Positions 26,601 through 35,600 of a stretch of 64,000 nucleotides of DNA are shown one piece after another; position 1 is the first letter of the stretch; every line of letters begins with the position of its first letter. Location of the stretch: positions 40,982,019-41,046,018 of the forward strand of contig CM049306.1 in NCBI GenBank assembly GCA_026874595.1. Reading direction: 5' to 3'. The notes beneath the pieces are model-generated. The model saw only the letters and a program-made list of their open reading frames with translations. It had not been told where the DNA came from and searched no databases. This DNA comes from Sipunculus nudus. Taxonomy: Eukaryota; Annelida; Sipuncula; Golfingiida; Sipunculidae. The translations under genes were made by a program, and so were the position numbers.

Positions 26601-29600
26601 CAGACATACATATACCGGTACCAAATTAATGATTTAAAAATGCTAGGAATCTCTGGTTTATTGTAAGACCGTGTTCATTTGAAACAGGTGACAACTTTTC
26701 TGTGAGAATCTCCATCGACTTTATTTGTCTCAGGTCTCAGCTGATATGTTTCATTCAATAAGGGCTAAGTGTAATATATTGGCCTATAAGTGGCACTATC
26801 CTCTGATTTAAGAAAAAGATAAATGTATGACAGCATTGCCAAAGCATATATAAGTCTTCTGGATTAAAAATGCTCTGTACAGGAATTACGATTATTCAAA
26901 ATTACAATCAGGCGTAAATGTAATGGCTCTTTTAGCTGTCTTTACCTTCCACTGTCTTTAGGCCTGAGAATGGTGCCTGGTTTAAGCTAAGTACCATCAG
27001 CTAACAAATCAGAAATTTCAATAAGAGAAATGTAACTGTGTGAAATGTGTTTTAACACCCGTTAAACAAAAGTGTCGTCATAAACGAAAGGTAATGTTTT
27101 GATCAGTCTTTTTCTGAAATATTTGAACATGTCATGTCGTGATTTTAGGTCCAGGCAGAGGTGTTTGTGAGTGCAGCAGGTGTCATTGTCTAGGAGATTA
27201 TTTTGGACGAAACTGTCGCTGTCCAAAATCTAAAAAGAAGTGCCTCACAGCAGCAGGGGTTAGTGGCTCCCCAGCTGCACAAACTGTTGCCGTAATAACC
27301 GTATATACGTGTAACATTTTTTTCTGGGGGATTGGACTTGGCAAAGAATGAAAAAAAAAAGGTTTTGAAAGGTGTTACGTGATATATTAAAATAGGAGAA
27401 ATGAACGAAAACGACGTAAAAGCGATTGAAAAATTAAACGATTTTTGTTATCAATCTCAATCTTATCCCTTATGAAATTATAATTTATGCGAATATATTG
27501 GGTGTATTTACTATAAACCGGTATATTGCCTTGATATCGTTTTACTCTATATGTAAACGGTGCCAAATGTTTGTTCATTTATGGTCGACAATCTGCCGCT
27601 CAAGGCCTTAATGGCAAAGTAACATGTAAACGTACTATGAGGAATCTGGATACTTTAAAATAGGCTTCAATTCGAATTCTATATAACTTATTTAAACAGA
27701 GTCCGGATAAAGCTGTATTACACGTGAATGTATATTACAGGTGGAATGTAACGGAATGGGTGAATGTCGATGTGGTGAATGTGTTTGCAACAAGAATCCA
27801 TTCTACAGAGGCCCAACGTGTGAAGACTGTCCTGTAAGTACACCAGTAACAAGGGAAAATATTCATAATGTTATAATGTTGATATCGTACATGTAATAAA
27901 TTGATAGGTAATGTTGATGTTGGATGCTATTGTCTCGATCCTTCAGAAAAAAATATGAAAAAAAATATATAGTACTGTGCATGTTTATTTTGCATTCTGG
28001 CTAACGACATTCCCATTTGTCTTCAAATTCTGTAGACATGTCCTGGGAAATGTGAGACCAACCGGAAATGTGTGGAGTGTAAGGTTTTCAAGGAGGGGAG
28101 TATGGAGGTAGAAGCCTGCAGAACGAACTGTTCCCACGTGGAGGCTGTGCCTGAACTTCTAGGTAAGCTCGGATAATAACAACATGGGCTTCATCCATAG
28201 GGCAACAATTTCAAACCTTCATTGAACACATAGCGGCACAGGGAGAACACTAAGCACAGATTATGTCAGTAAATATGATCTGGACAATAAAAGCAGATTT
28301 ATACTTTTTTTTTTTTTTTTTTTTATTAACAATACATATTCAATACAAACATTCAAGACAATAAAGAATGCATACATATAAAAAAAAAAAACAAAAAAAA
28401 CAACACATCATATATGAAAAACACATCATATATGAACCATACAACACAAAACACCGCAACAGAGAACACATATTTCCAATAGGCTAGATAATCTTGTATA
28501 ATATCATTTTTCCAAAACCGTATATTTTTAGTACTGATTTTAATAATTAAACAATGTAAAAATATATTTAATCAACTATGGTATCCCAAAGGAATAACCT
28601 TTCATTTGTATTTCCATCTTTAACTCCACATTCCACTTTTTTCTGGTAAATCAAGTATTTCTTGAAACTATCTATATTCAATTTACTAATTTCCTGTGTT
28701 ATATATATAAAATATTTTGCATGTAAAAGGACTTTATTCTCTTTCTTTCTATTTCTTTCTGGTATTCCAAGAATAACGTTTTTTTCTGTTAACAGGTCTT
28801 CTGATATTCCGCATAAATGACTGACTGCCTTCAAAAATATATTAACAACTGAACAATGAAAGAAGAAATGACCTATATTTTCCACAGCTGTATGGCAGTA
28901 TCGGCAGTATGGGTCACTACTTATACCACATTTATAAAGTTTTTCATTCAGAAAGAGATACCCATGTAATATTTTATATTGAAATTCACTTATCCTTCTG
29001 TTTTTACATAGTTCAGGTCCAATATTATATAATATATGCCAATCATCTTCCATTATACCATATTGTAGATTATATTTTTCTTTACATACAAGTTTTCCAA
29101 CATTAATCAGGCTCACCATATACTCATAAATCTGCTTTGAAACAATACATTCAACCTTTTTTACCCCTTCTTTTGTATTACATATATATAAACTAGTCTG
29201 CTCTTCTATATACACCTCATCCCTATATCTTTCTTTTCCAACTTGGCTTAATATTGTTCGATATATAAGATAATCAACGTTTTTGGCTCCTTTGTTCACC
29301 CAATAATCGAAGTTCCAAAATATCCCATTTTTATTATACAACTGTCTTTCATATTTAAGTCCTGCTTCGAACAATGATTTACAGAAAAATGGTTTACCAG
29401 CAGCTGTTATATTTTTATTATTCCACACAATAGGGCTAGGTAGATGCTGTTGGCGAATTACTTTCCATGCTAATAATGCATTTATATAGGTATCTGGCAA
29501 TTTATTTTTCAACATATTGACATCATAATTGCACTGCATTAATAGTTCTATATTTCCAAAATTTTGACAAAATTTTTCAAAAAACAATTTCCAATCTTTT

Positions 29601-32600
29601 TTAGATTTATCTAAATATTTTTGTATCCACATAACATGTTGTGTCCTGATAAAACTGTAAATATCCAACATATTCATTCCGCCTTCAGATATTGGTTTTA
29701 TCAATAATTCTCTCCTAACGTTCCCCCTTTTCTTCCCTTTCCATATGAACATCCAAAGTATCTTATTTAGTCTATCTTTAACTTCTTTTGGAAAAGTAAA
29801 GTTTGATGTTAAATGTGCAAGTTTAGAGAAACACAGTGTTTTTACTATCAAAATTCTACCATTTAAACTTAAATTTCTCTGTTTCCATATATTTGTTATT
29901 TCATAAATACTTTGAATCTTCGGTTCAAAATTAGATTTGCAAATATGTTTAAAATTGTTGGACACAAAGGCACCCAAAACTTTAATATGTTCCTGCCATC
30001 TTAATCCCAGTGGTTTGAAGTCTTTTACTCTCCCTATCCACATTGCTTCTGTTTTTTCTTTGTTTATATTTAGGCCTGAATATTTTGAAAATTGTTTAAA
30101 CAAATCCAGTGCAACTTTAACAGAGTTTAGATTCCGAACGATAACAGTTGTATCATCTGCATATAATACAAGTTTTAATTCTTTTTCCCTTATATGTATA
30201 CCATTTATTTCTGTGTTACCACGTATAGTTATAGCTATCATTTCTAAACATAAGATAAAAAGGTAAGGTGAAAGTGGATCTCCTTGTCTTACTCCTCTTT
30301 CAATTTTAAAATACCCGGAGGAGTGACCATTATTCATTACACAAGCTTCAACATTACTGTATATCAATTTCACCCATTTTATAAAAGTGTTCCCAAAATT
30401 AAGATATTTAAGTGTATCATATATAAAACTCCATTCTAACGTGTCAAAAGCTTTCTCAAAATCTATTGCGATTACTATTCCATTGAGCTTTCTTTGATTA
30501 GTATAAAAGATAACATCCAAAATAGTTCTAACTGCTTCTGTAATAGATGAATGCTTCATAAAACCATACTGATTTTCATGGATTAGTTTTGATAAAACTT
30601 TTTGTAATCTGAAGGATAATGCTTTTGTCATAATTTTGTAGTCAATATTTAATAATGAAATTGGGCGCCAGTTCTTTATTTTTGTTCTGTCCTTATCTTT
30701 CTTCTCCACCAAAGTGATGACAGCTTGTTTTTGCGAGGGGGTTAAATTTCCACTATCTAAAGAATAGTTAAAGCTTTCAACCATTAACCAGCCTAATTTA
30801 TCCCAAAAACAAGTAAAAAATTCAATGGTCAGACCATCATTTCCCGGTGACTTATTTTTTTTAAATGTTTTCATAACTTTAAAACATTCTTCAACTGACA
30901 AGTATCCTTCACATGTTTCCTGATCTGCATCTGTGAGCTTAGGAATATCTTTATTTTTAGAGAAGTAATTTTCCTCTGTTTGATCTATTGTAGATCTCTT
31001 AGAAGTATACAGTTCTTTAAAAAACCTTTTTTCTTCATTTAAAATGTTTTTTATACCAGTAATAATATGTCCCTTATCATCTACTAATTTCTTGATATGT
31101 TTCCTTGTTCCATTTCTTTTTTCTAAATTATAAAAATACTTGGTACTTTTTTCTCCTTTTTCAATCCATCTAATTTTTGCTCTAGTTATAATTCCTTCAG
31201 TTTTACTATCATATAATTCTTGCAATTCATTTTGGAGTTGTATATATTTATCAGATTCATTTTCTTTATCCTCTAACTCTTGAAGTTCTCCAACTAAGCA
31301 TAATTCTTTCTCACGTTTCTCTCTACATTTACTTTTTGAATATTGAATGGTTTCTTTCCTAATTTTATATTTAAGAAATTCCCAGTGTAAATCTGGATTG
31401 CTATAATTATCTTCTTTCACCCCTTTTTCTAATTTTGAATATATCATCCTTTTATATAGCTTATCTTGTAGAAGATTATTATTAAATTTCCAATATCCTC
31501 TACCCCTTCTTTCTGTTATAGTTTCTTTGAATGAAATAATAATTCCTGAATGGTCTGATTTAAAGGCTGGAATAATTGAAACTTCTGAAACTTTATCATG
31601 TAATATTGACGATGTAAGAAAATAATCTATTCTAGAATGAATTTTCTTCGAAGCCTGTCTCCAGGTATATTGATTTACTTCTGGGTATCTTATCCTCCAT
31701 ATATCTTGTAGATCAAAGTTTCCTTTTAAATTTATTATTTCTTTTATTGCCCTTTCTTTTAGAATATTTGTACCACCTTTTTTGTCTTTTATTGTTAGAG
31801 CTGTATTCCAATCACCTCCTATTATTATATTTTCATCCTGATTAATGTTAAGCCATTGCAACTCTTTACAAAATGCTTTAAAAAACTGCACTTGTTTACT
31901 CTCTTCATTTGGAGAGTATATGTTCACAATTACAAAGGTAGTCTCATTTATTTCTAATCTTAAGATAATTAACCTTCCTTCACGATCTTTATATAAAACT
32001 TTATAATCATAATGTAACTGCCCTGATATAAAACATGCTACCCCTCTGCTATGCTTACTACCATGACTCATTATAACCTTTCCTCCCCACTCATTTCTCC
32101 AAATGATTTCATCTACTGGTTCACTATACGTTTCCTGTAGCAAAATTATCCCAGCTTTATGTTTCCTTGCCCAAGTAAAAATTGATCTTCTCTTTTTAAA
32201 ATTTCTTAAACCTCTAACATTAATACTCAATATCTTTATATCTGTCAATGTATTGTTGAGGTTTTTCCACTAGGAATACAAACTAAACATAAATTTCTAT
32301 AGAAGGCGTATCTGTAAGTTTTTCGTAAAATATTTCTGTTCACCTCTTTTAACTGAATATTAAAACTAACTGTTTCTTTTTTGTTTCTTTTCCCTTTACA
32401 TTTACATATATATATCCACATATATTCATACAATATCAAAGTCTTCTGGACCATATCACTATCAAAACTATTTTTGAATGCTTCCAATTTACCTCTAACA
32501 TGACCATAACTAAATACATCTGACTTTGTTTCTCTAATTTTTTGTGTCTTTCTAAAGACACTGTAAACATGTGATCTCATCATCGAACCAAAGTCTAAAA

Positions 32601-35600
32601 CAATAGCTCGATGTATTTTCGTGACTAACACTGTGGTCTCCATTATTTCTATTAAATTTGTGTTTATAAATTAAAAATTTATAGTTAAATTCAAATGCCT
32701 GTTCTTACAAATTAAATCATTATACTAATAATACTAATATTAATAATAATAATAATAATAATTATAATAATAATAGCCACATAATTGTTTTAAATTGCAG
32801 CTTCCTATTTAAATATGATTCTATTATCCCGAGAGAGATGTGTAATTTACAGATGGCGCTATCGTATCATAAGTCTAGTTCTTGTTTTGAAAATATCCGA
32901 TAGGAGGCACTCTTGCTTAGTTAGACGCCCACTGTTTTTGAAACCAAGTCTATTGTTAATGTTATTTGCGGTTTCGTACTGACCACAAAGTTTAAATGTC
33001 TATGCAAATCTCTGGGTCCTCTTTACTGGTCACTAGGACCTATTTTCACCGTTACTGGGTGTCTCTATTCAATTGCCACAAATCTCCCATTCACAATCAG
33101 CTTTCCCCGGTAAAATCTGACCTTTTTTCCCTCGTTGTGCGCCCTTTTCATTTGAGGTAAAGCCTTTTTCTTTAATTCCCAGTCTGTCTTTGTTAAATCT
33201 TCAGCTATCATATTTTTACCATCTGGGCCTCTTCTTTTCGTTTTGAACAATATTTCTCGCCTATCCTCTCTGCTATACAGTCTTACAAGAACATGTCTGT
33301 CTCTATTATCCTGCAATTTTCCAATTCTGTGCGCCACCTCGATCTTTTCACTCAGTTCGTCTGCTCTACCCGCACCTTGCTGTTCTAAAGCAATAATCAC
33401 TTTTTGCCGTATGTTTTCTCCTTTCTCCTCTTTTACCCCTTTCACGCGAATATTGTATTCTCTGCTATGTCTCTCCAGTTGATTTACAGCTTCTAGCATT
33501 TCTATTTTGAATGAGTTCATTTCTGTTTCATTTTCGGTCAATTTCTGTTCAAGTTGTTGAACTCTCTTCTCTAGTTTATCTTTATCTTCTTTAAGACTGT
33601 CTACCTCTCGCTGTGTGAATTCTACGCTTTCCTGTAATTGTTGAGTTGTGTTTTCGAACTGTTCACCTAATTCTCTACGAATCTTTTCACACTCAGTCTT
33701 AATGCTTTCGGCCACTGTTGTTATTAACTTGGTCAACCGGTCCTCAAGGGCACGGATACCCACATGGCTCGCATCAGGTAATTCACCTGTTGACGGTGTG
33801 CTTGGTGGCTGTTCAGTTTCTCGAGACAAATATGCCTCTATGGACTCGGACATATCGGTATCACTAACCTTATCTGCCCCTCTCGGTTTTCTTTGTGATT
33901 TTGGTGGCATAATTCCAAAATGTTCAGGCTACAAGAATAAAGTTTTCCGGAGACCCTCACTGACACGTCCTTATGCCTCCATGTTAGTCACAGCAGATTT
34001 ATACTTAAAATTACAGAAGAGATCTTATTCAAACCGTGCCCAAGCGCACAACAAGTGCAGGGGGTGTGACATGAAATTTACACAACTTATGTAGTGGTCG
34101 TGTAACATTTGCTTAAGAATTCAGTCCACTTAATCACTGTTTTCATTTAAAGTTTTTTTTATTAGAATCATATACATGTAACTTTCGTGACAGAATATTC
34201 CGAATGATGAGAGCGGGACTCAACAGATTAGAACTCCAATACACTGCGCGCACTTTGGTCTGAACATTCTTATATTAAAATTATATATATATATGTATGT
34301 ATGTATGCAACTGAAAGTTGGCACAGAGAAAGGTAACTAATCCAATCATTTAATGTAGAATATGAAATGTAGAAACGGGGTGTCTCGGATGGAAACTTTG
34401 TTTCTGTATATTTTGTATCTTTCCCAGATTTGGATGACAGACGACTTTGCGAGTTTGTGGACGAAAACAACTGCAAATACTTCTTCACGTACGAGTACAA
34501 CACCAACAAAGTGCAAGCTCAGCAAACAAAAGGTTGGCTCATGATTCTTCCGGGCAATATTCTTTTGCCACTATTAGTACTACTGATAATGGGTGCATTA
34601 TGGCACTTTTTTATCACATGGTATTAACTAAAAAGCAAACTGAAAATGTCAGGAACTGCAAAATTCACCCTGCCCTGATACATTACCATAGAACCTGGGT
34701 TGTTATGGAGACCTTCAAATAACATCAGTTTAAGTTTTAATCGGTTTTCATTCAACAAAAATAAATGCTTCAAAGGTTTTACTGACAATGTTATTTTGTA
34801 ACTCTCAGGACACAACCATTATCAGTATTTCATCTTTTTCGAAAAATTTTCTTCTTTGTTTGATTTGTTTTGAATTGATTGATTTGATAATATAACCTTT
34901 TTATATTTCAAGTTGTTTATTGACGAAGATAAAACCTTCAATTGCAGCCACTCGAAAAAAAGTAAAAAGATGTTATGCAGGTTCATGGTGTGAGGCCTAA
35001 GTTCTAATGATGATAATTATAATGACCGTTCGCGATATCATATAATTAAGTGCCCCACACCCAGAATGCTCGTGACATCGTATATTGTTGTTCCCACACC
35101 CATACCGTTTGTGCTGTCGCATAATGTACAGCTCCACATCCCAATGTTCCTGAACTATCGCGTAATGCAGTATACCGTTCACCAACGTATAAAGCAGTGC
35201 CCCACACCATACCGTTCGTGTTTTCGTATAATGTAGTACCCCACACCACACCGTTCGTGTTATCGTATAATGTAGTACCCCACACCACACTGTTAGTGTT
35301 ATCGTATAATGTAGTACCCCGCACCACACCATTCGTGTTATCGTATAATGTAGTACCCCACACCACACCGTTCGCGTTATCGTATAATGTAGTACCCCAC
35401 ACCACACCGTTCGTGTTATCGTATAATGTAGTACCCCACACCACACTGTTAGTGTTATCGTATAATGTAGTACCCCACACCACACCGTTCGTGTTATCGT
35501 ATAATGTAGTACCCCACACCACACCGTTCGTGTTATTGCATAATGTAGTACCCCGCACCACACCGTTGGTGTTATCGTATAATGTAGTACCCCACACCAC

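Larger units (their letters stand above)
28308..33991 (-). mobile_element. Full-length L1/Tx1-like LINE in integrin intron 19
   Basis: The element runs on the minus strand: a short 5' leader (81 bp), ORF1 (33910-33065), a middle frame (32643-32245), ORF2 (from 32248/32270 to 28568), a 3' UTR and a poly(A) tail seen as a T-run to 28324. It is flanked by a perfect 15-bp target-site duplication, AGCAGATTTATACTT, at 28293-28307 and 33992-34006. Intact long ORFs plus an identical duplication indicate a recent insertion. It is antisense to the host gene, well away from both flanking exons, so it should be spliced out. Confidence 0.95.

Noticed and set aside
33243-34094. + strand frames opposite LINE ORF1
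   Set aside because: Antisense shadows of the intact ORF1; the coiled-coil and RRM-like protein on the minus strand is the real one.
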